Positions 33,401-44,000 of a DNA stretch of 64,000 bases are shown in pieces. Origin of the DNA: Aphrocallistes beatrix. Lineage: Eukaryota > Porifera > Hexactinellida > Sceptrulophora > Aphrocallistidae. The notes beneath the pieces were generated by a model. The model saw only the letters and a program-made list of their open reading frames with translations. It was not told where the DNA came from and ran no database searches. Each line of letters begins with the position of its first letter. Position 1 is the first letter of the stretch. The DNA is taken from NCBI GenBank assembly GCA_963281255.1, contig OY725503.1, positions 4,008,312 through 4,072,311 of the forward strand. Reading direction: 5' to 3'. A program made the translations under genes and the position numbers.

Positions 33401-34033
33401 CCCTACAATCGCCTCCTTGCTCTTACCTCCGCGGAAACTGCAGTTCTCCACACTAATGCACCTCACATTGCGCGTCAGGACGAAGCCACGCGACACACTG
33501 CCACTCGACGCGTCGTGCTTCAGCTGCAGTCCGACTAGTCTGAGCAGCACGGAGTCCTCGCTCGAGACCTCCACGGCCAGGAACCTGCCCGCTACGGTCA
33601 AGTCCAGCACGCAGGGGCCGCTGCTGGCGCTGGAGTTGCACAGGATGGTGAGGTTCGTCCTGTTCGCGGAGTTGAAGTAGAGCGACTGCTGAGCTCCCGC
33701 ATACACGCCGGGGTTCAGGTTTATGACTACGTTAGACACGCCTTCGAAACCGCGGCCAAACGGACCTTGTAGAGAGCCACAGGGCTCTGACTCGCTACAG
33801 TCTTTATCGTCACTCCCATCCACGGACACGTAGAAATTGCTCTCTGCAGGTAAACTATGTAAATTACTATGCGAGAGAATATTCATAATTTGAAAATAAT
33901 AGATCACAAGTCTCAATGGAAGAGCTCAATTACCTTTTTCAAAGCGTGTTTCACAGAATGAGTTCTCCACCTCAGGGCATCCTTGTGTGCAACTTATCAG
34001 AAGCAAGAAAGACAAAATTACAGAAAGAGACAT
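30437..34033 (-). CDS. Single-pass receptor kinase: pectin-lyase-like ectodomain plus TKL-group kinase
   Basis: Eleven exons join in frame: 33934-34033, 33218-33843, 32861-33110, 32223-32822, 31933-32163, 31650-31875, 31449-31589, 31233-31386, 30929-31166, 30665-30864 and 30437-30601; 976 residues, TAA stop. Residues 1-19 form a signal peptide ([17 protein letters not shown]). About 35-520 is a secreted domain starting [15 protein letters not shown] with [13 protein letters not shown], typical of right-handed beta-helix (pectin-lyase-like) proteins, with many N-glycosylation sequons. About 526-602 is Cys-rich, EGF-like. A transmembrane helix lies at about 606-628. The kinase (about 676-976) has [39 protein letters not shown] and a typical subdomain XI ([10 protein letters not shown]). 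TKL-type features (HRDLKxxNLL, GSLRWCAPE) suggest a Ser/Thr or dual-specificity receptor. The activation loop is unusually long. Ligand unknown. Confidence 0.85.
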
Positions 34034-34567
34034 GTGACAGTCTTGCAGTGTCCTATTAGAATGCCTGTACACGCTACGTTCTATTTGAAACGCATTCAGC
34101 TCTTGTAGGACTATAGGATGCTATAGGCTGTGACGGAGTGTGGTGGAGATGTTACTAATGTATCAGTTTCTGAGTTGAAATAGATATTACTTATCTAATC
34201 GACGGGACACATTATTGGGGAAGGTAAGCTGTATTTGCTTCATTAAGCTAGCACATTCTCATCTTCAAAACTTCAATCTGGCATTAGTAATGGGTAATTT
34301 AAGAGAAAATAAAGCTAAAGCAAAGGAATGAAGTAAAATAGTCAGTTACTAAGGACAAACAAGATTCTCGAGGATTTAGCGTGAAAAATTGTGCTTATTT
34401 TTCCTAAATCTTTAATTACGAGTGATTGTGTCAAATTTTATAAAATGTTAATATAATGAACTAAAATTTCTAACAAAATTTAAGTGAAAAAGATTCTAAA
34501 TTAACTCAATTAAGCGAATTCAGGAGTTAGCGCTCGATCATATAAGTTGCTAGGACGCGCATGAGTG
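34034..34567. other. Intergenic, nothing recognised
   Basis: 534 bases between the receptor kinase start and the prohibitin stop. Presumed receptor promoter and prohibitin 3' UTR. No other signal. Confidence 0.5.
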
Positions 34568-35459
34568 CTACGTAGGGATCTGCAGCAGCAGATTCTGGTC
34601 CTTGCCTCCAGGGAGGTAGGCCACGTTCTTAGAGTTGGAGAGCTGCTTCGCTACTTCTTCCGCCGTCTCCAGCCTCCTCAGCTCGATCAGACTGTCGCCT
34701 GCGGTCTTGAACGCGTCTGCCAGGATCTGAGCGGCCTTCGCGTCGCCCTCGGAGGAGATGACATTCGCCTGCTTGACGAACTCGGCCTTCTCGACCAGAA
34801 AACGCGCCTTTTCCGCTTCCTGCTGCGCCACCTGTTTCTGCTCCACCGCTCCTGTGAACTCCCGCCCGAAGTTGAGGTGTGTGATGGAGATGTCGTCCAG
34901 AAGAATGCCGAAGTAGTCCGCGCGGATAGTCAGCATCTCCCCGATCCTCTGACTGACCATGTCCCGCTGTGTCAGTAGCTCAGATGCGTCGAATTCTGCC
35001 ACCACGGATTTTAACACCTCTGTCACAAGCGTAAGAAATACGTACAAATAAAACAACTGCATTAATTAAATACAAATGAACCTTACCAGTCGTAATGGAG
35101 GGCAGCACTTTGTCCGCATAGTCCACGCCCAAGTTTCTGAAGATGTTGACGAGCTGAGCCTCTTGGGGGTGGAACAGCACGCGGAGTGTGATGTCCACGG
35201 TTTGCAGGTCCTTACTTCCGGTCTCCACCCGGATGCTCCGGGGCATGGAGCGGATGCTGTAGATGATCGGCTTCTGAATGAGAGGAACCATGAAGTGTGT
35301 GCCCTCGCCAGTTACGTGAGGAAGGACGCCTCGCAGCCTGTCGAATATGACGGCTCTCTCTCCCCCGTCGATATTGTACAGACACTGACTGACGGCCGCA
35401 CCCACAGCCGCCATGCCAATCCCCAGCCAGCCCAGCTTGCCGATTAACCCGTACGCCAT
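34568..35459 (-). CDS. PHB1: Prohibitin 1
   Basis: Two exons (35087-35459 and 34568-35019) join in frame to 274 residues (human 272). It has an N-terminal hydrophobic anchor, then [18 protein letters not shown], the SPFH/PHB domain with [17 protein letters not shown], and a long coiled coil ending [16 protein letters not shown]. It forms ring complexes with prohibitin 2 in the mitochondrial inner membrane, acting as a scaffold for m-AAA protease and cristae. The 67-nt intron has consensus ends. The coding region is clearly GC-richer than its flanks. Confidence 0.97.
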
Positions 35460-35633
35460 CCTTCCAATGGATTGTAACTAAGATCGAGGAATGGGCATAA
35501 AAGTTTTGTAACGTAAAACAAGGAAATTACAAGGAGCATAATAATCAGTCTATGAGAATCAGATTCTTCTAATAAAACACTAGGCATTTACTCGAGATCA
35601 GTGATCGGTTGTAACTGAAAAGATTAAAAGGAG

Positions 35634-38195
35634 TTAGGCGAATAGAGAATGGATCAGAGTTGTGAGTCTTCTCAGTTCCACTGGTTCCGACTGACTCTTA
35701 TTAATCTTCCTTCTTAAATTGAGAATAAACTTCTCTGCTCTCTGGCAAACTAGCAGGTCTTCCTGAGTGAACTTGCCCTGAATAAAAATTCCGTAAATAG
35801 TGAGACACAACATCGATTCGAACTCGTGAATGATCGCTAAATCAATCGGAACACGTAGAGAATTCGTTTTGACATCAGCTTCGAGAGGAAAATTTGCTAA
35901 GAAAGCTTCGTCACTGGAGATAGTGAGTGACTTACTCAACACAGCGTCTGTGGCTACTTGCGAAGGTGTTTTCTGGTACCCATCCCGTTGAAAGAGTAGC
36001 GAGGGTCCGCCTATGTTCAGTAGACACCTGCACACAGCTGTGTTCCCACATTTGGCCGCGATGTGCAATGGCGTAGCACCTAGAGCGTTCTTCTGAATAA
36101 TGTTAAGGTAAATTCCTTTTTCCTTCGAAGCTTGCACGATTGCTTCAATGCTTTTGAACTCTCCGGAGTAGCATGCTCGATGCAGCGAGCTCCATTTCTT
36201 GCAGTCGCAAGCATTCGGATTACAGCCTTCCTGGATGAGCTGGTGGATCCCGTCGCAGTTGCCGTTGTGTGAAGCCTTTATGAGACTGTCCAGAGGACTG
36301 GTCTGGATGGAGGGGCCCGGGACTTCCAGGTTGGTGTGAGAAGGGAGAGCATTTGCAAAGTTGCAGAACAGCTCACTCAGACTGTGAGATAACTGTAAGT
36401 TCAGTTTGGGAGAAACGCAGATTTCCTGTAATCTCTTCTGCGCTAGGAATCCAGCGAACCAGGGAGGGTTTATAGTCCCGAGCAGCTGTGAGTAAGAGAG
36501 GGAATCGAGAGAGGAGAATTGGTTACGGAACTCAAGAGTTGCTTCCTCGTGCCAGATAACTTCATTCTCTCGCAGGCTCCATTCGAGCACCTGCTCCAAC
36601 ATCGTGAACAACCACCGCACGGATGAGCTCTGCTTGAAGAAGAGCTTGCTCGTGTAGTCGATCAGACTTTTCAGATTCGTGCATAGGTTGATGGCAGAAC
36701 TAGCTGACCAGAAGAGAGCCCGTATGAAGCTGTGTTTATGGTTGCAGAGCTGAGAAGAATTCTCACTCACCATGACGTCACAGTATACATTCAACAAGCT
36801 GTCAAATGGCATCAAGAGTTGGTCACTCCCTAGAACCATTTCCAGAGAAGTGGTGAGGATTTCCCACGTGAAAACACTGCCGTAGCAAACTGTATTACTC
36901 GCTGTGACAGCTGGGTGTGCCTTGATGACGTCACGTAGCAGAGTCGCAAGCGGTACAATCACGTTCTCGTCCTGTGTCCTGGTGAGGCAGCTCACGAGCG
37001 GCGCCAGGAGAGAAGAGGAGATTTTGATGCGAGGCGTTGAAATGTAAGAATGCACGAATTGGAGAGAGTTTATTTTAATGAAACTCGTCTGACTCTCCAA
37101 AGGCAGATTGATCATGTGGTCTATCCACTCGGCCGGAAGTTCTCTGCCCTCAGTCAAGCAGGAGCTCAGCACTGGATGGATTCTGCCGGGAAGGTAGCGC
37201 TTCCTGTTCTCCTCCAACTTGTCTAAGGCGAGTGAACCCGAGCTGGATCTGCTCGGACACGGAGTGAAGAAGACGGAGTCCTCAGGGGAGCTCAGAGGAA
37301 GGGGTGAGGCGGTGGGGGTGTAGAAGTTGAACGAGTCGGTCGACGACGGCTTTGAAGTCTTGGGAGATCTTCTGAGCTTTTGCTCCGGACTGTCCTGGAT
37401 AGCGACGTAGTGGAGCTGGTCGGCTAGCTGGGAGCTAGACGGTGTCTGCTGCTCTCGATCAGGGAGAAAGTTCGGCTCTGGAAGAAGAGAAGAGTGATTC
37501 GAGTTCTCAATCGCAAATTCTGGAGTGATGAGCTGCTTCTTGAGTTGAGAGCTTGAATTAGAAGCGAATAACTCTACAGTCGTGACATCCGTAGGCATCA
37601 GCTGTTCTTCCTCGAAGACGTTAGGCATATCTGCTGGGTTCATTATTGCTGACAAGAGAGGGGATTCAAGGCTGGCGTTAGATCCGATCGAGTTGAGAAC
37701 TGGACTGGAAAGGTGTGACTCGCACAAAGAACCATTTCCTAGCAACGGTGTGGAATGTTTAATAGTCGATTGAGTATTTGAACTGGTTTTCGAAGGGTGA
37801 GTGGATGAGATTCGAGGGTTCAAACTCGGACTTCGAGTAACAGATACATTCTTGGGATGTTTAAGGTTGCTGTGGATATTGGGACTGGCCTTCTGAGGTG
37901 TGGACTTAGGCGTTTCGTTGTTTTTCAATCGCTTCGGAGGAGATTCGTCATCTGAATCGCTGATGACGATTGGTTCAATGATCGTAGCAGAAGTCTTAAA
38001 TCTACTCGAATTCTTGGATTCATTTCGCTTCGGACTATCGGGATCAGTTAGTTTCGTACTCGTGAGGTCAATGAATATTCGAGAAGGCTTCATTGAAGCG
38101 TTTGTGGGTGTGTCCTTCGAGGAGACGGAGGGCTGGTTGAAGGTGTTGGTCCTGTTTTGAAGAGGCGGGGTGTCTTGTGATATTATCTGAGACAT
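35634..38195 (-). CDS. Ankyrin-repeat protein with disordered N-terminus, unassigned
   Basis: 853-residue single-exon protein. Residues 1-330 are Ser/Pro/Thr/Asn-rich and disordered, with acidic phospho-type patches (VISDSDDE, about 75). About 345-620 is helical. About 645-760 has ankyrin repeats (NPNACDCKKWSSLHRACYSG; GATPLHIAAKCGNTAVCRCLL). A helical tail ends it. VISDSDDE-type acidic motifs resemble SUMO-interacting sites, and a helical body with C-terminal ankyrins recalls SMC5/6-localising SLF1, but no BRCT domain is visible, so this is speculation. Nuclear role inferred from basic/acidic N-terminus only. Confidence 0.6.
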   Translation of the reverse strand: MSQIISQDTPPLQNRTNTFNQPSVSSKDTPTNASMKPSRIFIDLTSTKLTDPDSPKRNESKNSSRFKTSATIIEPIVISDSDDESPPKRLKNNETPKSTPQKASPNIHSNLKHPKNVSVTRSPSLNPRISSTHPSKTSSNTQSTIKHSTPLLGNGSLCESHLSSPVLNSIGSNASLESPLLSAIMNPADMPNVFEEEQLMPTDVTTVELFASNSSSQLKKQLITPEFAIENSNHSSLLPEPNFLPDREQQTPSSSQLADQLHYVAIQDSPEQKLRRSPKTSKPSSTDSFNFYTPTASPLPLSSPEDSVFFTPCPSRSSSGSLALDKLEENRKRYLPGRIHPVLSSCLTEGRELPAEWIDHMINLPLESQTSFIKINSLQFVHSYISTPRIKISSSLLAPLVSCLTRTQDENVIVPLATLLRDVIKAHPAVTASNTVCYGSVFTWEILTTSLEMVLGSDQLLMPFDSLLNVYCDVMVSENSSQLCNHKHSFIRALFWSASSAINLCTNLKSLIDYTSKLFFKQSSSVRWLFTMLEQVLEWSLRENEVIWHEEATLEFRNQFSSLDSLSYSQLLGTINPPWFAGFLAQKRLQEICVSPKLNLQLSHSLSELFCNFANALPSHTNLEVPGPSIQTSPLDSLIKASHNGNCDGIHQLIQEGCNPNACDCKKWSSLHRACYSGEFKSIEAIVQASKEKGIYLNIIQKNALGATPLHIAAKCGNTAVCRCLLNIGGPSLLFQRDGYQKTPSQVATDAVLSKSLTISSDEAFLANFPLEADVKTNSLRVPIDLAIIHEFESMLCLTIYGIFIQGKFTQEDLLVCQRAEKFILNLRRKINKSQSEPVELRRLTTLIHSLFA

Positions 38196-38398
38196 TCTAA
38201 TCTAGAATTGAATCTTGTGTATCTCAGTAACCTTCCTATATCTCGTATTTACGCAGATTCAGATTTCTGCAAATAAAATATTACAAACTAACTTGTACAT
38301 TTTAAAATTCAATAATTGATAAGGTGTAATTGAAAATTCCGAAAAATATCTGATCATCAAACAAATGTATTGTAAAGGAGGTACACTAATGAAGTGAT

Positions 38399-39361
38399 CT
38401 ATTTCTTGCCTCCTCGGTTGGACTTTCCCTTTTTCCGCGGATTGCTCACTCTCGGTTTCTTTACCTCCACGTCGGTTTCTTCGTATTTCTTTTCCAAATA
38501 ACCTATGAAAGAATCGGCTCGGTCTGCGCTACGAGCTTTTATCTTGGCTATCAGACTCTTCTCTCCTCCCAAGTCGAGCTCCATCTCCTTCATCAACTCC
38601 TTCGCTTCCTCTGCCTCCTTCGCTCCTCTCCTCTTCCTCGATTCTCGCTTCCTTTTAGACTCTTTAGTGAATCGCTCGAAGTTAGGAATCTCACCAGACT
38701 CTACCAGGGGCGTCAGGATATCGCGGAATCTCTGATCGTCAGAGTAAGAGCTGCACATCATCTCCTCTATGATCAGGTCCATGTCTCCGCCGTGCCGAGT
38801 GTATGCTTCTTTCAGGTCACAGAGCTCATCTCCACTGCCTTGGTACTCCGCCGCGAACTTGTCCACTTCTGCCAGCAAGATCTACACAGAGGGTCATGAT
38901 GCTGTAGGAATGCAATGTCGTTAGTGCAGTCTTACTTTGGGATAGTACACTCTCCAATACTCGTCCCAGCTCCCAGCTTCCCCAGGACAGATGTCCTCCT
39001 CCTTCACAATGGTCCCGAACTGATCGTACTCACGCCTCCTATCCGCCTCACTAAGCGTCTTGTAAACCCGACCGAGCAGCTGGAACTTGAGCGTGGCTAG
39101 CTCTCTCTCCTCCCGCTTAGCCCGATCAGGATGCACCTTGATGCTGAGCTGGTGGTACGCCTTCTTGACTCTGTAGCTGTCACACTTCCTGTCTTCTATA
39201 TTTAGGACCGAGTACAAGTCTGAGGTTCCAAAGCACTTCTCCAATTCCTTCAGAAAGTCTCTATTTCCGTCTGACTCATTCAAGGAACTCGCATCTCCTT
39301 CGGGTTGATCGTTAGAGGCCATTAAATCGTGTTGTAACTGATTAAGCTCAGAATTGCCCAC
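38399..39361 (-). CDS. DNAJC9: DnaJ homologue DNAJC9 (histone chaperone)
   Basis: Two exons (38936-39361, 38399-38881) join in phase 0 to 302 residues. The J domain (about 47-115) has LYSVLNIE, VKKAYHQLSIKVHPDRA with the HPD motif, and LSEADRRREYDQFG. It continues with WDEYWRVYYPK, a conserved helical region (YQGSGDELCDLKEAYTRHGGD) and a basic C-terminus, the DNAJC9 order. DNAJC9 is a nuclear HSP70 cochaperone that binds histone H3-H4. An alternative start (MASNDQ) lies 13 codons inside. Confidence 0.93.
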
Positions 39362-39669
39362 TAAGGACTAGATTAAGGCAATCACAGGCAGAATGGGTTA
39401 GCATGAGGAGAATGTTTCGGTTTATTAATTAAGTGCAAATAATTAGACACATTTCTAAATAGAATAATCAGTTTTCCATTCACGAAGGATATTCTGCAGT
39501 CGGGGAAGATTAAATTAGGTTTCCAAGGGATCAGATTTCTCTTATCAGATTTGACATTGCATATGAGAGTAGGTCCTACAACGAAACTCAATATAGGCAG
39601 ACTTGAGCATTGAAGAAGTACTTATATTGCTGCAAAGTATATATTACGAAGTATTAGCTGCAAGATATA
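39362..39669. other. Divergent intergenic region
   Basis: 308 AT-rich bases between divergent DNAJC9 and NHL gene 2. Presumed shared promoter region. Nothing else recognised. Confidence 0.45.
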
Positions 39670-40893
39670 ATGGCTAGCGTGCCTAGAGAGGACACATTCT
39701 TGTTCGAGGTAGAGAGGGTAAGAGCGGAAGTAAAATTTAAGTTCGCGAGATGTCGTCAGCTGCTGGAAAAGAGAGAGGAAGAACTACTGTCACAGCTGGA
39801 TCAGCTGGTGGAGAGATACAAGGGATACGCGGTTCAGAAGCAGATAGACGAGTTGAATGAAATGAAACAGATGCAGTTAGCCGCTGTAAAGCGAAACGAG
39901 AATAAAGATTTTGTGTTACGAAAAGTGTCTGAGTACGATGAGCGCATGAGAGAGTTAAGAGAAACGTTTGGTAGGGAGAAGAGTCGCATGTGGCGAGTCT
40001 CGCTTGAATGGGATGGAGCGTTTGAAACGCATTTGAAGAAGATGGGCGAGATAAATCTGTCCAGTAGGCCTAACTACATTGGGAAAGGATTACCACTGCT
40101 GGTAGCTTGTAAGCACGGCACGGAGAAGTGTCGAGTTCCCGGGAAATTTTTCTATCCGCGCACCATTTTCATTCAATCTGAAACTAACAATGCGTTTATT
40201 TGTGATTTAGGAAACAATCGTGTTCAGGTTTTCAATAAATCTTTCGAATTCTTATTCGATTTCTCTGAGAACATGTCAGGGCCTTATGGGATATGTATCT
40301 GTGGTAGTAATGCGCATGTGACACAGTACTCAGGGCACTGTCTGAATGTGTACTCTTGTGAGGGGAAGTTCTTGAAGTCGGTTGGAAAATATGGAAATAA
40401 AGAACTGGAGTTTGACCGTCCCAAAGGCATAGACATCCTAGCAGAAATAGTCTATGTCTGTGATTTTGGAAACAATCGACTTCAATCTTTGAATTTGGAT
40501 CTAACTCCCAATTCGCTGATATTGGATGTTCCTGAGCCGAGAGACGTGAAACTAACCGCAGATCAGATCGTAGTGCTGACGGGAGGAGACCACTGCATTC
40601 GTTCGTACAATCATTCGCATCAGCTGATTAAGGAGATGATCTCCTCCGGGAAAGGAGGACAGGTGGTAGCGCCTTATCTGTTTTGTATAGACAGAGAGCG
40701 GAACATTTTGATAATTGACAACACAGGTCACTCGGTGTCAGTGTTCACAGGAAATGGAGAATTGCTACACAAGTTCGGAAGGAAAGGAACAGAAAGAGGA
40801 GAGCTCCTCAACCCTCTCGGAATAGCTCTCGACTCTGACCACAGAATCATCATAGCTTCTATGAATCCGGAAAACTGCGTACAGCTATTCTAA
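39670..40893 (+). CDS. Coiled-coil/NHL-repeat protein 2
   Basis: 407-residue single-exon paralogue of the genes at 18735 and 48258. Coiled coil at about 15-125 (heptad-like, Glu/Lys/Arg-rich), then six NHL-type blades (about 160-407), the clearest being TNNAFICDLGNNRVQVFNK, IVYVCDFGNNRLQSLN and NILIIDNTGHSVSVFTGNGE. No RING or B-box. The propeller probably binds RNA or protein. It is more canonical in NHL consensus than NHL 1. It ends 170 bases from the convergent NAT10 gene. Confidence 0.85.
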   Translation: MASVPREDTFLFEVERVRAEVKFKFARCRQLLEKREEELLSQLDQLVERYKGYAVQKQIDELNEMKQMQLAAVKRNENKDFVLRKVSEYDERMRELRETFGREKSRMWRVSLEWDGAFETHLKKMGEINLSSRPNYIGKGLPLLVACKHGTEKCRVPGKFFYPRTIFIQSETNNAFICDLGNNRVQVFNKSFEFLFDFSENMSGPYGICICGSNAHVTQYSGHCLNVYSCEGKFLKSVGKYGNKELEFDRPKGIDILAEIVYVCDFGNNRLQSLNLDLTPNSLILDVPEPRDVKLTADQIVVLTGGDHCIRSYNHSHQLIKEMISSGKGGQVVAPYLFCIDRERNILIIDNTGHSVSVFTGNGELLHKFGRKGTERGELLNPLGIALDSDHRIIIASMNPENCVQLF

Positions 40894-41062
40894 CCGCTCT
40901 ATTAGATTAAGTGCTAATTGGATCTTGGATTGTTAATATCTAACACTTGGGATAGTTACCCTTTTTGATAAAATCTTGGTATATGTAAGGGGTATAAAAT
41001 TTATAAATTAAATTAAAACTAGAGAAATGACTCCTAATGCTAACTCACTCAACAAAATAAAG

Positions 41063-44000
41063 TTAAGAGGTTTTTGCGGGCTTCTTAAACTTTTTCTTGG
41101 ACCCCATCTGATCCATTTCATTCAGAATCTGGTCCGTGTCAGCTCCCTTCCTCTTGGCAGAGGAGGGAATGCTCACAATGCTCTGCTGCTTCCCAGCGCC
41201 CAGCGCCATCTCCCAATCCTGCTCCGCCCCAGTCACAGAGAAGTGGGAGAGGTCGGACTGTAATAGCGCCTGCAGCTCGCGTTCTTGCTGCAGCTTCACT
41301 TCTCTATAAATAGAAAAGATGAAACAGCATCTTCAATGCAGCAGGATTTAAACAGATTGGATGGAATCTTAGTATGACAATGGATTCTTCTGAAAAATAG
41401 GACAGAATAAACCGAATTGAATGATGCTCACTTTGCTGCTAGACCTAATTCCTCTTCTAGAGTGATCTCCTCGCCTCCCCGAGCTGACTCATTCACTCCG
41501 TCACTCTCCGTTGGCAAATTCTCGCCCACTCCGGCCTCCTCCAGCTCCCTGAAGAACTTGGCGAACTTCTTCATGCTGCGGTTGAACAGGCCGAGCAGTT
41601 GCGTGGAAGGGAGGTCAATCTCTTTGGAGATCTCGTCCACACTCTTGTGCTGCAGTCCGATGCCTAGCAGCACAGCACATTGTGCGAGTGACAGCCTAGA
41701 ACAGAGGAATTGCAATTTACACGCACAGTTACGCATCTCGTCCGGACGAGCACTCACTTGAAATCAGTTCTCTGTAAGAAGTAGAGCTTCGCTACGGCAG
41801 GGAGCAGATCCACGATGAGGTGGTAGTCGACCATCTGACGGGAGTAGAGGTAGAGTCTCTTGAGGTCGTACTTCGTAAACAGAATGTACAGCTCATCAAG
41901 GCCGATCGTCTTCATAGGGACATTGTCAGTGCTAGAGACGGCAGTGAGCTCGTTGGAAGAGTTCTCGGAAAGATTCCTCTTCCGATAAAGGACGTTGAGA
42001 GCGAGAGAGACAGGGAAGGCTTTGAACTGGTAAGAGAGGAGCTGCACGAATCTACGCGTGAAGTCCGTCCAGTACGAGTCGAGCCATTCTGTGTGTGTGG
42101 ATTCAGTCAGACTCTGTAGCATAAGCACCGTGTGCTCTCCAGTCAGCTCGTTAGCCGTCTGTCTCAGGTAGACGGGGAGGTAGCCCGCTCGCTTCCAGAA
42201 CTTCAGCAACGGTTCGGTTAGCCCGTAACTCACACCTGTAATGATAGCGCTAGTAGAGAGGGTTGGAATAAAACGCAAAAGTTATGCGAGGATTCTCACC
42301 AAGATAATCCAACTTCTCAGCTCTCCTCTCCGATAACTGTAGCAAGAGCGGCGGAAGATTCTGCCTCGGCTTAATCTGCTCAGAGAGTAGAGTGTCTTTC
42401 TCGTCCGGGTCGATCTGGTTGACAGTCTGAATCTCCTCGCTCTCCTCTCTGGAGCAGGCGACCAGTCCGGAGTAATACTGCTTGAGGAGGGACAGCGCCC
42501 GGCTGCCGTAGCCCATGCCTTGGAAGTCTGGGTGCGTCGCAATGCGCACCACGCGAGCGCCCGACAAGCCACAGAACTCGAAGTCTTGGAACTGCTCGGA
42601 GACCGTCCAAGGAATGAGGTCTCCGCTCGCTTTGAAGCCCTTCGACAGTCCCGACTTTATCCTGGATTTAGATATGGATCCTTCCAAACACACCTACGAT
42701 AGTCCACCTCAAAAGACCATTAACATAGTCTGAATGCGAACGGGGAATTACCTGCAGGACGGAGAGAATCTCTGGGAGGTTACTCTGGTCGGCAGAAGTA
42801 GGCCCTAGCAGCACGAATACCATATGTGCGGGAGCGTCTGACAGGAGTTGAAGGTCGTTCGGAGTGTTCCTGTAATGCGAACTGACGTAGAGGGACATCA
42901 TCCTGTGCAGGAACTGTTCGGAGGCTTTGTGGCAAGAGAAGAGGGTGTCTCTGTTCACGAAGTAGAGCTCGCATTCTGAAGGGGAAGGACAGCCGGAGAA
43001 GATCCGAGGCACCTAAATCAATCAGTTTAGCTATAATTAGGTAGTAAATAAATTGAACGTGAAGCGACGTGAAGACGCAAATACTACAATCAAGGTGATA
43101 AACATGGAATTGATAATGACAATCCTCACATCACATGTTGTGCATTGTACAGTGTCCCCTGGACTGTCGACTGTCGAAATAATCGACAAGTCGATCAACC
43201 ACATCCGATATGAATACTTATTTTAAATGAGCATTGGACATTAGTAGTACTCTACGAAATACGGATTAGAGGTTAGGTGAGCTTTTAAATTATAAATATA
43301 TATTATGCTTGGATAGTTTAATTAGGTTCAAATATACAAAAATCAAACAAAAGTTTAAAGACAGTTTGTCACTCCTCCGGGGTGAAGAGGCAGGTGTTAG
43401 CTGTGTCCAGGAGTGGAGACAGTCACGTACTCACACGACAGAACACGGAAATAATGTCCACCGAAATATATCTTGCAGCGAACTACATTGTTTGAGAAAT
43501 CGGATTCCGGCACACGCCTGGCTGGATTCATGTCTAGCACCAAGTAGTAGAAGCCGGGGGCAGTCCTGGTAACGTCTATCCACTGGCAGTCCAGATGACT
43601 GCCGTACAGGTCGTAACAATTTGGGGAGATCCCTTGTGCTCCATGGCGATCTCTTCCGCAGTACCGAGAAGGATACCCACCTACATTACAGTAAGTATCT
43701 TCAAGACAGAAACTAGCTTTGTGCCCATGCCCCACTTCAACATTCCCGTATTCCGACACCAGAGAATAGTCCACGAAGTGTTCGATTGAATGGTAGTGCT
43801 TATGACACGTGTGGTATTGCCAATGGTCGGAACTGATTGGAGGTCGAAAAATATCCGATCCAATATTCTCGCTCTGTGTCGAGAATCGCAGGAGCCTTCG
43901 AACATCGTAGTAGCTGTTAGGTTTCGCATCGGGGGCTAAGCATCCTTCCTCCCAAGCGCACCTCACGGAAGCAGTCCGTATCCCAGGTATCGTTCTAGAG

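Noticed and set aside
42282-42610. Two GC-rich overlapping ORFs antiparallel or offset to NAT10 exon 7
   Set aside because: They shadow an exon with strong NAT10 identity (GNAT motif) and have Arg/Ala-rich composition typical of off-frame reading.
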